The notes under the pieces: generated by a model | The model's input: only the letters and a program-made list of their open reading frames with translations | The model's database searches: none | What the model was told of the DNA's origin: nothing | Shown here: one piece after another, positions 36,234-44,805 of the stretch | How positions within the stretch are numbered: the first letter of the stretch is position 1 | Layout of the letters: each line of letters opens with the position of its first letter | Program-made: the position numbers and the translations under genes | NCBI GenBank assembly: GCA_024742275.1 | Contig: JANSYS010000004.1 | Coordinates: forward strand, 186,001-250,000 | Length of the DNA stretch: 64,000 bases | Direction of reading: 5' to 3' | Source of the DNA: Alphaproteobacteria bacterium | GTDB lineage: Bacteria; Pseudomonadota; Alphaproteobacteria; Thalassobaculales; Thalassobaculaceae

Positions 36234-37856
36234 ATGCTACAGGATCGCTATACGCTTGCCTTCCGGGAGTACCCCTACCGGCGCTCGGTCGATCAGGACT
36301 TGCCGTCCCCGGTAAGGCACCCCGTGGTGATCGTCGGCGGCGGGCCGGTCGGGATGACGGCGGCCCTGGATCTGGGACTGAAGGGCGTCCCGGTCCTTGT
36401 GCTGGACGACCATGAAGGCATCGGCATGGGCAGCCGGGCGATCTGCATCGCCAAACGGACACTGGAGATTTCCGACCGCCTCGGCTGCGGCACGGCGTTG
36501 GTCGAGCGCGGAGTCGTCTGGAATTTGGGAAAGGTGTTCCACCGCGATCGCAAGGTCTTCGAGTTCAACCTGCTGCCGGAGGAGGGCCATCGGTATCCCG
36601 CCTTCATCAATCTCCAGCAGCCGTATTTCGAAAAGGTGCTGGTCGACCGGATCCGGGCGGCTCAGGCCGACGGCGCGCCGATCGAAATCCGGGGGCGGAA
36701 CAGGGTCGACGGTGTCCAGATGGAGGACGGCGGCGTCATCCTTGAGGTGACGACGCCCGACGGGCCGTACGCCGTTGCCGCCGACTGGGTCGTCGCCTGC
36801 GACGGCGCCGGTTCGCCGATGCGCACCGCGCTGGGGCTCGAATTCGACGGCCGGGTCTTCGAGGACAGCTTCCTGATTGCGGATGTCAGGATGAAGGCCG
36901 ACTTTCCGACAGAACGGCGATTCTGGTTCGACCCGCCGTTCAAGTCGGGATCTTCGGCCCTCCTGCACAAGCAGCCGGACGATGTCTGGCGCCTCGACTT
37001 CCAGATCGGCTGGCATGTTGACCGGGAGAAGGAACTGCGCGACGAGAACGTTCGGGCGCGGATCGAGGAGATGCTCGGTCCCGAGATCCCCTACGAGGTG
37101 GTCTGGAAATCGATCTACACGTTCCAGTGCCGCCGCATGACCGCGTTCCGAAACGGCCGTGTTCTGTTCGCCGGCGACAGCGCGCACCAGGTCTCTCCCT
37201 TCGGCGCCCGCGGGGCCAATTCCGGCGTCCAGGACGCGGACAACCTCGCGTGGAAACTCGAGATGGTGATCCGGGGCCTCGCGCCCGACACACTGCTCGA
37301 CAGCTACGCGTCGGAACGGGAGTTCGGCGCAGACGAGAATATCCTCAACTCCACCCGCGCCACCGATTTCATCACACCGAAATCCGACACCTCAAAACTG
37401 TTCCGCGATGCCGTGTTGGATCTCAGCGAGCGCTACGCTTTCGCCAGACCCCTGGTGAATTCCGGTCGGCTGTCTGTTCCCTGCACCTATGACGGCTCGC
37501 CGCTGAACGGCCCGGACGCGCTTCCCGGCGGCCCCGACCGGTCCCGTCCAGGGAGCCCATGCCCTGACGCGCCGCTCGACGGCGGCTTCCTGCTGGGCCG
37601 GCTGGGGGGGACATTCCGTCTGCTCACCATCGATGCGGAGGCGCCGCCGGAGGTTTCGGCGGATGGCATCGACGTCCCGCGGCTCGCGCTGTCTGCGGCG
37701 CTCGACCCGAGTGGTGCGCTTGCGGATCGCTATCTGGGCAAGGCACGTTCCGCCGTCTACCTGCTGCGTCCCGACCAGCACGTCGCCGCCCGCTGGGAGA
37801 GCTACGACGAGGACGCTGTACTGACGGCGATCCGGGGCGCTACGGGGAGGCACTGA
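36234..37856 (+). CDS. FAD-dependent aromatic monooxygenase (MhpA/PheA-like)
   Basis: The 540-residue flavoprotein hydroxylase has the ADP-binding GGGPVG (35-40), the DG motif VVACDGAGSPMRTALG, and the GD motif LFAGDSAHQVSPFGARGANSGVQDADNLAWKLE. A C-terminal thioredoxin-like domain (FRLLTIDAEA, then DRYLGKARSAVYLLRPDQHVAARWE) is typical of 3-(3-hydroxyphenyl)propionate and phenol hydroxylase relatives. ATG 36234 lies 29 bases after the MBL gene behind GGGGAGAGG. It likely hydroxylates an aromatic acid that ends in homogentisate or gentisate-like cleavage, as a fumarylacetoacetase is downstream. The substrate is unproven. Confidence 0.88.
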   Translation: MLQDRYTLAFREYPYRRSVDQDLPSPVRHPVVIVGGGPVGMTAALDLGLKGVPVLVLDDHEGIGMGSRAICIAKRTLEISDRLGCGTALVERGVVWNLGKVFHRDRKVFEFNLLPEEGHRYPAFINLQQPYFEKVLVDRIRAAQADGAPIEIRGRNRVDGVQMEDGGVILEVTTPDGPYAVAADWVVACDGAGSPMRTALGLEFDGRVFEDSFLIADVRMKADFPTERRFWFDPPFKSGSSALLHKQPDDVWRLDFQIGWHVDREKELRDENVRARIEEMLGPEIPYEVVWKSIYTFQCRRMTAFRNGRVLFAGDSAHQVSPFGARGANSGVQDADNLAWKLEMVIRGLAPDTLLDSYASEREFGADENILNSTRATDFITPKSDTSKLFRDAVLDLSERYAFARPLVNSGRLSVPCTYDGSPLNGPDALPGGPDRSRPGSPCPDAPLDGGFLLGRLGGTFRLLTIDAEAPPEVSADGIDVPRLALSAALDPSGALADRYLGKARSAVYLLRPDQHVAARWESYDEDAVLTAIRGATGRH

Positions 37857-37857
37857 T

Positions 37858-38076
37858 ATGCAGGACCTGATCCTCACCCCGAACATCGACGGACCGGACG
37901 ATTTCTACGCCGAGCTGATTGCGGCCCATGACGGGCTGAGCAAGGAGGAGAGTGACGCCTTCAACGCCCGGCTGATCCTGATCCTTGCCAACCATATCGG
38001 CGACCGGGCGGCCCTCTCGGCCGCGCTCGCCGCTGCCAAGCTATCGCAGGAGGATACGACCGCATGTCCGGACTGA
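37858..38076 (+). CDS. DUF2783 family small protein
   Basis: This 72-residue acidic helical protein fits DUF2783: NIDGPDDFYAELIAAHDGLSKEES followed by AFNARLILILANHIGD. It starts one base after the monooxygenase stop and ends 13 bases inside the fumarylacetoacetase frame, so it is translated as part of the operon. DUF2783 genes typically sit beside FAD hydroxylases. It may be an accessory subunit of the hydroxylase; that is inference from position and size. Confidence 0.8.
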   Translation: MQDLILTPNIDGPDDFYAELIAAHDGLSKEESDAFNARLILILANHIGDRAALSAALAAAKLSQEDTTACPD

Positions 38077-39335
38077 ATGCCACCCATGACCCGGCCCGGC
38101 GAAGCTGGGTCGAGAGCGCAAATGCACCCGGTTCGGATTTTCCGATCCAGAATTTGCCTTTCGGCGTGTTCTCCGAAGGCGATGGAGCGGCGCGCGTCGG
38201 CGTGGCGATCGGCGATATGATCCTGGACCTCACGGCCCTGGAGCAGGCCGGAACGCTTGTTCCGGCGCCCGGGGAGTGGGTGTTCGGCGATGGCGTGCTC
38301 AACCCGTTCATGGCCTTGCCGCAGCATGTCTGGTCGCAGACCCGTGCGCGGATCGCCGAACTCCTGGACGCGGAAACCGGCGGGCCCGAGGGACAGATCC
38401 TTGTCGCGCAGGCGGACGCGAGGATGCACCTGCCGTTCTTCGTGCGCAGCTTCACCGATTTCTACGCCTCGCGGGAACATGCCAGCAACGTCGGCAGCAT
38501 GTTCCGCGGTCCGGACAACGCGCTGATGCCGAACTGGCTGCACTTGCCGGTCGGCTACAACGGGCGGGCCTCGACGGTGGTGGTGTCGGGCACGGCGATC
38601 CGCCGTCCGAACGGCCAGTTGAAGGCGCCGGATGCCGCCGTTCCCCATTTCGGGCCCTGCCGTCGTCTGGATATCGAGCTGGAGATGGGCGCCGTCGTCG
38701 GCACGCCGAGCGAGATGGGCCGGCCGCTGACCACCGAGGAGGCCTACGACGCCATCTTCGGCTACGTGCTGCTGAACGACTGGTCGGCCCGCGACATTCA
38801 GGTCTGGGAGTACCAGCCGCTAGGACCGTTCCAGGCCAAGGCCTTCGCCACCACGATCAGTCCCTGGGTGGTGACCCGCGAAGCGCTGGAGCCGTTCCGG
38901 GTTTCGACGCCTGAGCGGGCGATGCCGTTGCTCCCGTATCTGGCTGAGAGCGCGCCGAACAATTTCGACATCCGCCTCGAGGTCGACATGGTGCCCGCCG
39001 GAGGGACGGCCAAGACAATCAGCCGGACCAACTACCGGCATATGTACTATTCCTCCGCCCAGCAGCTCGCCCATCACAGCGCGTCCGGTTGTGCGATGTG
39101 TACCGGCGATCTGCTCGGTTCGGGGACGGTGTCGGGTCAGACACCGGACAGTCTAGGCTCGCTGCTTGAAATCACCTGGAACGGCCGGGACCCGATCGAT
39201 CTCGGCGGCGTGTCGCGAACCTTCATCGAGGACGGCGATACGCTCACCCTGCGCGGCTGGTGCGAGGGGGATTACAGGCTCGGGTTCGGCGACTGCGTGG
39301 GTACGATCCTGCCGGCGATGCAGTACGGCATTTGA
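38064..39335 (+). CDS. fahA: Fumarylacetoacetase
   Basis: A 423-residue enzyme that splits fumarylacetoacetate into fumarate and acetoacetate at the end of homogentisate (and tyrosine) breakdown. Diagnostic are the N-terminal SH3-like domain, FTDFYASREHASNVGSMFRG with the catalytic His and metal Asp, LHLPVGYNGRASTVVVSG, the LELEMGAVVG-type metal glutamates (DIELEMGAVVG), NDWSARDIQVWEY and QLAHHSASGCAMCTGDLLGSGT. It overlaps the DUF2783 gene. The neighbouring homogentisate dioxygenase and maleylacetoacetate isomerase genes usually found with it are not present in this window. Confidence 0.92.
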   Translation: MSGLNATHDPARRSWVESANAPGSDFPIQNLPFGVFSEGDGAARVGVAIGDMILDLTALEQAGTLVPAPGEWVFGDGVLNPFMALPQHVWSQTRARIAELLDAETGGPEGQILVAQADARMHLPFFVRSFTDFYASREHASNVGSMFRGPDNALMPNWLHLPVGYNGRASTVVVSGTAIRRPNGQLKAPDAAVPHFGPCRRLDIELEMGAVVGTPSEMGRPLTTEEAYDAIFGYVLLNDWSARDIQVWEYQPLGPFQAKAFATTISPWVVTREALEPFRVSTPERAMPLLPYLAESAPNNFDIRLEVDMVPAGGTAKTISRTNYRHMYYSSAQQLAHHSASGCAMCTGDLLGSGTVSGQTPDSLGSLLEITWNGRDPIDLGGVSRTFIEDGDTLTLRGWCEGDYRLGFGDCVGTILPAMQYGI

Positions 39336-39376
39336 GCGACCGGTCGTCCTCTCGCCACTTCTCCGGGCCCCGCACG

Positions 39377-39406
39377 CCCCTAGCTCTCCAGCCCCTAGCT
39401 CTCCAG
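39377..39406. repeat. 15-bp tandem duplication across the phnX stop codon
   Basis: CCCCTAGCTCTCCAG occurs twice head to tail (39377-39391 and 39392-39406). On the minus strand the unit encodes the last residues Leu-Glu-Ser plus the TAG stop of phosphonoacetaldehyde hydrolase, so the coding end has been duplicated into the 3' flank. Confidence 0.9.
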
Positions 39407-40174
39407 CCGCTCGACCAACGCGGGCAGGTCGGCGATTGTGTCGATGACGTGATCGGCGCTCGCCGCCTTGAGCACCTCCGTCGCCTTGGTTCGCAGGGAC
39501 GCGATCTCGCTCTCCGACAGGGTTGCCAGGTCTTCCGGCGTCCTGCCGACCGTGTTTCCCGATAGCGCCACACCGACGGTAACGCACCCGGCCGCGATGC
39601 CCTCCGCGATGCCGGGCTCGGTATCGTCGACCTTGATGACTGCGCTCGGCGGATAGACGACCAGGTCGACGAAGCACTTGTACATCATCAACGGGCCCGG
39701 CCGTCCTTCCGGCAGATCGTCGGCGCAGACGAGATTGTCCGGCTCATAGCCCTGCGCGGCGGCGAGCGGCACGACCCGCTCCATGATCGACCGGGTGTAG
39801 CCGGTGGTCGACCCGATCTTCAGCCCGCGAGCCCGCAGCCACTCGACGGTTTCCTTCGTGCCCGGGACCAGGGTGGCGTAGTCGGCCACGACCTCCTCGT
39901 TCATCGGCACGAAGACCTCGTAGACCCGATCCACATCCGCCTTGGCGGGAGCTGCTCCATACTTCGCCCGCCACTGTCTCGCGACCGTGGGGAGTTTCAT
40001 CATGGCGTCGATGTGATGCCATTTCGGCGCTCCCATCGGGCCGCGCGCCTCGTCGATGCTGGTCTCGATGCCGAAGCGTCCGAATGTCTCGACGAACACC
40101 CCCATGGGCGCGAAGGAGCCGAAATCGATCGTCGTGCCGGCCCAGTCGAACACCACAGCCTTGAATGTGCTCAT
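39395..40174 (-). CDS. phnX: Phosphonoacetaldehyde hydrolase (phosphonatase)
   Basis: The 259-residue HAD-family enzyme cleaves the C-P bond of phosphonoacetaldehyde to acetaldehyde and phosphate. The nucleophile is Asp10 in VVFDWAGTTIDFG, and the Schiff-base lysine unique to PhnX is Lys51 in MGAPKWHHI; the second HAD motifs are STTGYTRSIM and VKVDDTEPGIAEG. Start 40174 overlaps the stop of the flavoprotein gene above it (ATGA), so the two are coupled. No PhnW transaminase lies in the window. The flavoproteins upstream could supply phosphonoacetaldehyde by oxidising 2-aminoethylphosphonate or an N-methyl form. Confidence 0.92.
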   Translation of the reverse strand: MSTFKAVVFDWAGTTIDFGSFAPMGVFVETFGRFGIETSIDEARGPMGAPKWHHIDAMMKLPTVARQWRAKYGAAPAKADVDRVYEVFVPMNEEVVADYATLVPGTKETVEWLRARGLKIGSTTGYTRSIMERVVPLAAAQGYEPDNLVCADDLPEGRPGPLMMYKCFVDLVVYPPSAVIKVDDTEPGIAEGIAAGCVTVGVALSGNTVGRTPEDLATLSESEIASLRTKATEVLKAASADHVIDTIADLPALVERLES

Positions 40175-41301
40175 CCCGCGTTCCTTCCGAACAGATCGTC
40201 GATCGTCTCCTCCGCGATGCCGAAGGCGGTCGAGGCGCCGCAACCCGCCGTCACCATAACCACCCGCGTCGCGCCGTCGGGCGCATCGGTGAAGCGCCAG
40301 CGGTCGTCGGCGCTTGCATAGGTGCCGATCCAGGTCTCGCTCACCCGCCGGGTTCCGAGATCGAGCACGGCGTCGAGTTCGTGCAGAACGAGATCGTTCA
40401 GCGTCTCGGAGATGAACGGGTCCAGGGTTTCGCCGTACTCGTGTGTATCGCCGACCACGAGCGAGCCGTCGGCCGACTGAACCACGATCAGATGAACGCC
40501 GTTGTTTCGTTTTGCCGGTTCCTCGCGATCGAGCCGGGCTTTCAGCGGACCCGATTCCGGGAGATCGGCATAGCCCTGGTAGCGGGCGAGGCCGTGGTCG
40601 GACATGACCGCCGAGCCGAGGCTGATGGGGTGCTCAGGCACCACGCGCATCATCTGGAGCTTGCAGCGGGTCGGCGCATAGGCGGCGATGCGGTCGGCGA
40701 ACAGCCCCTGGAAGCCGTCGCCCGGGCACACGACCACCGTTTCCGCCTCGATGCGGCCGGCGGTGGTCGCCAGGACCGGCGTGTGGACGGCAGTCACCAG
40801 GGTCGACCAGCGGAAAGCGACGCCATGGACCTCCGCCAGCCAGCGGGCCAGGGCGGGAAGGGCGGTCTTCGATTCCACCCGCAGCTCGTGCGGGGAGTAC
40901 AGGGCGGCGGTGACGCCCTCGGCGCGCAGGGACGGGCAGCGGGTCCGCGCTGCCTCGGCCGTCAGGCGTTCGCACTCCGCTCCCATCTCGGTGTTCAGGA
41001 AGGCGTCGATCACCGCTTCCGCTTCCGGATGACGGGCCGTGACGATGAGGCCCTCGTGCAGGACCGGTATGCGTGCCGCCGCCGCCACCTCACTCCAGAC
41101 GTCACGGGATCGACGGGCCAGGGTCCAGCAATCGCCGGCCGCTTGGCCGGTCACGGTGACGAAGCCGAAATTCCGGATCGATGCGCCGGTGGCGAAGGCG
41201 TCGCGTTCGATCACCACCACGCGCTTGCCGAGGCGGGCGGCGGCCAGCGCATGGGCGAGCCCCAAAATTCCGGCGCCGACGATGGCGACGTCTTACTTCA
41301 T
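40171..41301 (-). pseudogene. TIGR03364-type FAD oxidoreductase gene interrupted by TAA at codon 3
   Basis: Reading from ATG at 41301 the frame is Met-Lys-stop-Asp, then VAIVGAGILGLAHALAAARLGKRVVVIERD, which is the normal N-terminus of a DAO-family flavoprotein of the phosphonate-linked TIGR03364 group. The stop is TAA at 41295-41293, one base change from a Tyr codon. The remaining 373 codons are intact (FVTVTGQAAGD, ASIRNFGF, VVMVTAGCGASTAFG). A downstream TTG at 41265 could restart translation but would remove most of the GxGxxG FAD loop. It overlaps phnX by four bases. Relatives oxidise aminophosphonates to phosphonoacetaldehyde. It could be a young pseudogene, a sequencing error, or a readthrough case. 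Confidence 0.8.
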
Positions 41302-41388
41302 GAACGGCCTCGAGTGTCCCGAAGCCAATCATCTAGTCGGCCCGCGTGCGGCGCCGCAAGGCTCGGAATGTGAACTTTCCGTGTCGCC

Positions 41389-42558
41389 TCAGGCTATCGT
41401 CGGCAGGCGGAGCAGATCGCGGTCCACTGGATGGTCCCACGGTTCTCCGACAACCAGGCGAGCGGCAAGCCATCCCCAGTCGTCGGCGGACTTGGCCCCC
41501 TTGCCGTTGCCTCCGACGGCAACCGCGATGCGGCCGTCGTCGACCCAGTCGATGTACGGGTAACCGGAGGGGGTCCATGCGACTGCACATGTATCCGTAT
41601 GCCAATGGGTGCAGCGGGCGAGACCTGGGATCAGATCGGTCAGAAAGGACCTGAAGGAGTGACGATTACCTTCCGAGCCGGCGCCCGTGTACCAGGTCGT
41701 AAAGTCTTCTCGGGTTCGCAGATCGGCATCGCCGGTGCTTCCGATGCCGATCTTCAGATATAGATGGCCGTCGGGATAGCGAATGGGCGGCAGGATGTAG
41801 GCGCCGCTCTCGGCGTGTCCCATGGTGGGCATCGTTGCCAGCTCGTCCGCCAGGTCGCCTTCGATCCTGGCCAGGACGACGGTCCGTCCGAACACCCGCA
41901 ACTTGAGATCCGCGGCCACGAGACCGCAGGCGCCGGTGAAGGCGCCGGCGGCGATCAGAACCCTTTCCGTCCGATGGATCGTCCCGCAGGCGGTTTCGAC
42001 TTCAACACCGCTGGAAACCGGTCGGATCGCGACGGCCTCTTCGGCGACAATCGAGGCGCCCCGTTTTCGGGCGGCTTCGTTCTGCGCCCGGACCATGGCC
42101 CGTGGGCTCAGGTGGCCGGCCCGGCCGGTCTCGCTCAGCCCGCGTATGTCTTCGCCGACCTTCAGGAACGGAAACCGCTCCCGGATACCCGCTGGGTCGA
42201 GCCATTCGGTTTCGGCACCCAACGTGACGCCGATCGCACGGGAACGCTCGAGGTACTCCGATCCCATCCCGCCGATGCCGAGATAGCCCGAAGGCGTAAA
42301 GAAACTGATGCCGCTCTCGGCCTCTATTTCGTCATAGCGTTCGATCGACCATTTGGCGGTCAGCGACCAGACAGGGTCCGGATCGACGATTCGCGTCATC
42401 CGCCCCTCGTCGTAGTGACTGGCGAAGGCGCTGGTCTGGGCGGCGCGGCTGGTAGGTTCGTCCGGGCCCATAAGGACCACGCCGTCCGTGAGGCCCGCCA
42501 GATGCCGGCCGGCGGCGCTGCCGATCAGCCCGCGGCCGACCACGATGACTCTGTGCAT
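41389..42558 (-). CDS. FAD-dependent amine oxidase (sarcosine oxidase/DAO family)
   Basis: The 389-residue flavoprotein starts with the dinucleotide loop VIVVGRGLIGSAAGRHLAG (4-22) and ends with WTPSGYPYIDWVDDGRIAVAVGGNGKGAK, where sarcosine and N-methyltryptophan oxidases contact FAD. The middle HLSPRAMVRAQNEAARKRGA is the family substrate-domain entry. It should oxidise a secondary or primary amine. Its place in the phosphonatase operon suggests an aminophosphonate or N-methyl amino acid substrate. It is nine bases after the GNAT gene and 87 bp before the interrupted flavoprotein gene. Confidence 0.82.
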   Translation of the reverse strand: MHRVIVVGRGLIGSAAGRHLAGLTDGVVLMGPDEPTSRAAQTSAFASHYDEGRMTRIVDPDPVWSLTAKWSIERYDEIEAESGISFFTPSGYLGIGGMGSEYLERSRAIGVTLGAETEWLDPAGIRERFPFLKVGEDIRGLSETGRAGHLSPRAMVRAQNEAARKRGASIVAEEAVAIRPVSSGVEVETACGTIHRTERVLIAAGAFTGACGLVAADLKLRVFGRTVVLARIEGDLADELATMPTMGHAESGAYILPPIRYPDGHLYLKIGIGSTGDADLRTREDFTTWYTGAGSEGNRHSFRSFLTDLIPGLARCTHWHTDTCAVAWTPSGYPYIDWVDDGRIAVAVGGNGKGAKSADDWGWLAARLVVGEPWDHPVDRDLLRLPTIA

Positions 42559-42567
42559 GGTCGTCCC

Positions 42568-43404
42568 CTACCCAAGCGCGTGACTGGAGAGCGCGAACAG
42601 GCGTGGATCATTCATCGGATCCGGCCAGTCGCCCAGGACCATCACCGGCGAGTCGGCACCCGCAGCGGTCAGTCCGCAGTCGACGAGATGCCGGGCGAAG
42701 GTATCGCCGATCACGGGCAGATCGACCCGGACGAATCCCGGTCGGGCGAGCGCCTGGAACAGACGTATCGCCGCCTGTTCCGTGGGGGCGACGATCGGGC
42801 CCACGACGGTCCCGCGCCCGAAGTCGCGTTCCATCGCATAGCCGCTGGCACCCGAACCGCCGTCCAAAACGACCGCGCGTCCGGCCCCCATCAGGGCCCG
42901 CAAAACCGCGGCGCGCCCAGCGCCGAACGCGACCGCGTCCAGCGCCAGGATCGCCCGCATGTCTTCAGGTCGAGCCTCCCGGATGCCGGTATCCGCTGCC
43001 GGTGAGCCTCCATACGTACCTTGATACTGCCGACAGGCCCCGATCTCGACGAAACCGAGGGAGTCATAGAGCGGCTTTCCCGCCTCGGTGGCGAGCAGCT
43101 TCATCGATCGTCCGCCGGCATCGGCCAGCACCTGCTCGACCAGCCGTCGGCCGATGCCGCGCCCCTGGCTCGCGGGGTCCACCATCACCAGTCCAAGGCG
43201 CGCGGCGGCGGGTTCGAAAGCCCACCAGAGCGCGACGCCAAGCAGCTCGCCAGACCCATCCCGCGCAATCCGACCGGCGCCAAGCCGCATGAACAGCGCG
43301 ATATCTTCCGGTCTGTGCGGCCACTTCAGGGTTTTCACGAGGGCGGCCACGGCGTCCAGGTCGCGGTTCTCGAGCGCGTCGAAATCGAGGGCGGAAGCGG
43401 TCAT
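42568..43404 (-). CDS. GNAT family N-acetyltransferase with C-terminal second GNAT-like domain
   Basis: A 278-residue protein. Residues 1-135 form a GNAT domain with the acetyl-CoA loop ASQGRGIGRRLVEQVL (about 78-93) and the LATEAGKPLYDSLGFVEIG end. Residues 140-278 look like a degenerate second acetyltransferase domain (REARPEDMRAILALDAVAFGAGRAAVLRALM, then VGPIVAPTEQAAIRLFQAL) as in the YitH/Acetyltransf_18 group. It is coupled to the GntR gene by a four-base overlap and lies in an operon for aminophosphonate use; acetylating an aminophosphonate, as PhnO does, is possible but not shown. Confidence 0.8.
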   Translation of the reverse strand: MTASALDFDALENRDLDAVAALVKTLKWPHRPEDIALFMRLGAGRIARDGSGELLGVALWWAFEPAAARLGLVMVDPASQGRGIGRRLVEQVLADAGGRSMKLLATEAGKPLYDSLGFVEIGACRQYQGTYGGSPAADTGIREARPEDMRAILALDAVAFGAGRAAVLRALMGAGRAVVLDGGSGASGYAMERDFGRGTVVGPIVAPTEQAAIRLFQALARPGFVRVDLPVIGDTFARHLVDCGLTAAGADSPVMVLGDWPDPMNDPRLFALSSHALG

Positions 43405-44093
43405 CGGGTGGTGTCCTCCGCCGCGCCGTCAGAGTCTTTCAGGGATCGGCGCAGAGTGGCCGCAGGGTCGCCGAAATGCCGATGAAGTTCCTCCAGAACC
43501 GCGTCCAACGGGGCCGAGGCGATCAGGTCGGCCAGACGGACGTGTTCCAAGGCCAGGTCGGCCCGGCGTCGATAGCCTCCCATCAGGCGGTGCAGGCAGA
43601 GACGGGTTTCCGCCTGGACCGTCGCGTAGGTCCGCGACAGGCGGGCGCTGCCGGCCCCGTCCACCAGCGTTCGATGAAAGGCGAAATCGAGATCGCCTCC
43701 CACGGCGCTGTCGCCGGCTCGCATCGCCTTGTCCATTCTGTCGGCGATACCGTGCAGGAGTTTGGCGGTTGCCGACCGCGTCCCTCCGGAGACGATCCGT
43801 CTCACGGCCGCCTCTTCGAGACTTGCCCGGACGAAGAACACGTCCCTCAGATCGTCTTCGCTCAAATCGACCACGAAGACGCCGCGATGCGGAATGCTGG
43901 TCAGCAGACCTTCCTGCACCAGCCGCTGCATCGCCTCGCGCAGCGGTCCTCGGCTGACGCCGAGGGCAAGCGCCAGTTCCACTTCGTGCAATTGCTGACC
44001 CGGAAGATAGGTGCCGGCGAGGATGTCGCCGCGCAGCCTCTCCGCTACGAGGGTCGAGAGCGTGAGCCGCTCGATGGGTTTGGAGGCGGCCAT
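43401..44093 (-). CDS. GntR family transcriptional regulator, FCD (FadR) subgroup
   Basis: The 230-residue regulator has an N-terminal winged helix (LSTLVAERLRGDILAGTYLPGQQL, then LALALGVSRGPLREAMQRLVQEGLLTSIPHRGVFV, residues about 10-75) and a C-terminal all-helical FCD ligand domain from about 80 (VFFVRASLEEAAVRRIV, DLDFAFHRTLVDGAG, metal/ligand histidines). FCD regulators usually repress their own operon until a carboxylate or amino compound binds. A 26-bp palindrome 41 bp upstream of the first gene of this operon is the probable operator. The gene is second in the operon, three bases after the HAD gene. Confidence 0.9.
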   Translation of the reverse strand: MAASKPIERLTLSTLVAERLRGDILAGTYLPGQQLHEVELALALGVSRGPLREAMQRLVQEGLLTSIPHRGVFVVDLSEDDLRDVFFVRASLEEAAVRRIVSGGTRSATAKLLHGIADRMDKAMRAGDSAVGGDLDFAFHRTLVDGAGSARLSRTYATVQAETRLCLHRLMGGYRRRADLALEHVRLADLIASAPLDAVLEELHRHFGDPAATLRRSLKDSDGAAEDTTR

Positions 44094-44096
44094 CGG

Positions 44097-44765
44097 TCAG
44101 GCGCCGATCAGGGCGGCAAGGCCACCGATATCGGAGATCGCGTCATAGCCGTAGGCCGGGTTGCCGGGACCGTGGCCGCGCTCGACGAACACCCGGCGCG
44201 CAATCCGCAGGTCGTGTGCCGACATCAGGTCGTACCTGAGGCTGGAGGAGACGTGCATCACGTGCTCCGGCCCGCAGCCGAGGGAATCGAACATGTACTC
44301 GAACGCCTGCAGGCGCGGCTTGTAGGCCTGCGCCTGTTCGGCCGTCAGCACGCGATCAAATGGAGCGCCGAGCTTGTCGACATTGGCCTGGATCTGGTTG
44401 TCGGAGGCGTTCGAGAGGATGACGAGCGGCAGCTTTTCCGCAGCGCGCGCGAGCCCGGCAGGGACGTCGGCATGGGGCCCCCAACTCGGAATCGCGTCGA
44501 CGATCGCCTGGGCGTCCTCGACACGGAACGGCAGGTTCCAAAGTTTGCACGTTCTCTCAAGCGCGCGGTGCAACAAGTCCGGGTAGGGGTTCCACGCGCC
44601 CATCGCCTCGTCGAACCGGTAGGCGGTGAAGTCCTCCAGAAAGATCGGCATCGTTTCGTCAGCGACCCGATCGGCCAAGAGGTCTCGCGTGACGTCGCCA
44701 ATCTGGAAGTTGGTCAGTGTGCCGTAGCAGTCAAAGCTGACGTAGCGGATATCGGCGAGGGACAC
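44097..44765 (-). CDS. Haloacid dehalogenase-like hydrolase, type II
   Basis: A 222-residue HAD-superfamily protein with nucleophile Asp12 in VSFDCYGTLTNF. ILSNASDNQIQANVDKLGAPFDRVLTAEQAQAYKP carries motifs II and III, and MHVSSSLRYDLMSAHDLRIARRVFVERG is the motif IV region typical of L-2-haloacid dehalogenase-like proteins. In true dehalogenases a D appears in the last motif where here SSSLRYD is found. It may dephosphorylate or dehalogenate a small acid. It is the first gene behind the palindromic operator and belongs to the phosphonate-linked operon. Confidence 0.82.
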   Translation of the reverse strand: MSLADIRYVSFDCYGTLTNFQIGDVTRDLLADRVADETMPIFLEDFTAYRFDEAMGAWNPYPDLLHRALERTCKLWNLPFRVEDAQAIVDAIPSWGPHADVPAGLARAAEKLPLVILSNASDNQIQANVDKLGAPFDRVLTAEQAQAYKPRLQAFEYMFDSLGCGPEHVMHVSSSLRYDLMSAHDLRIARRVFVERGHGPGNPAYGYDAISDIGGLAALIGA

Positions 44766-44805
44766 GAGCGGCTCCGGATCAGTGGGCGGCTAAAATCCCT
44801 CCCGA

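Noticed and set aside
40171-41265. TTG 41265 as the true start of the flavoprotein gene
   Set aside because: It would cut off most of the GxGxxG nucleotide-binding loop that is intact in frame just upstream, after the stop at codon 3.
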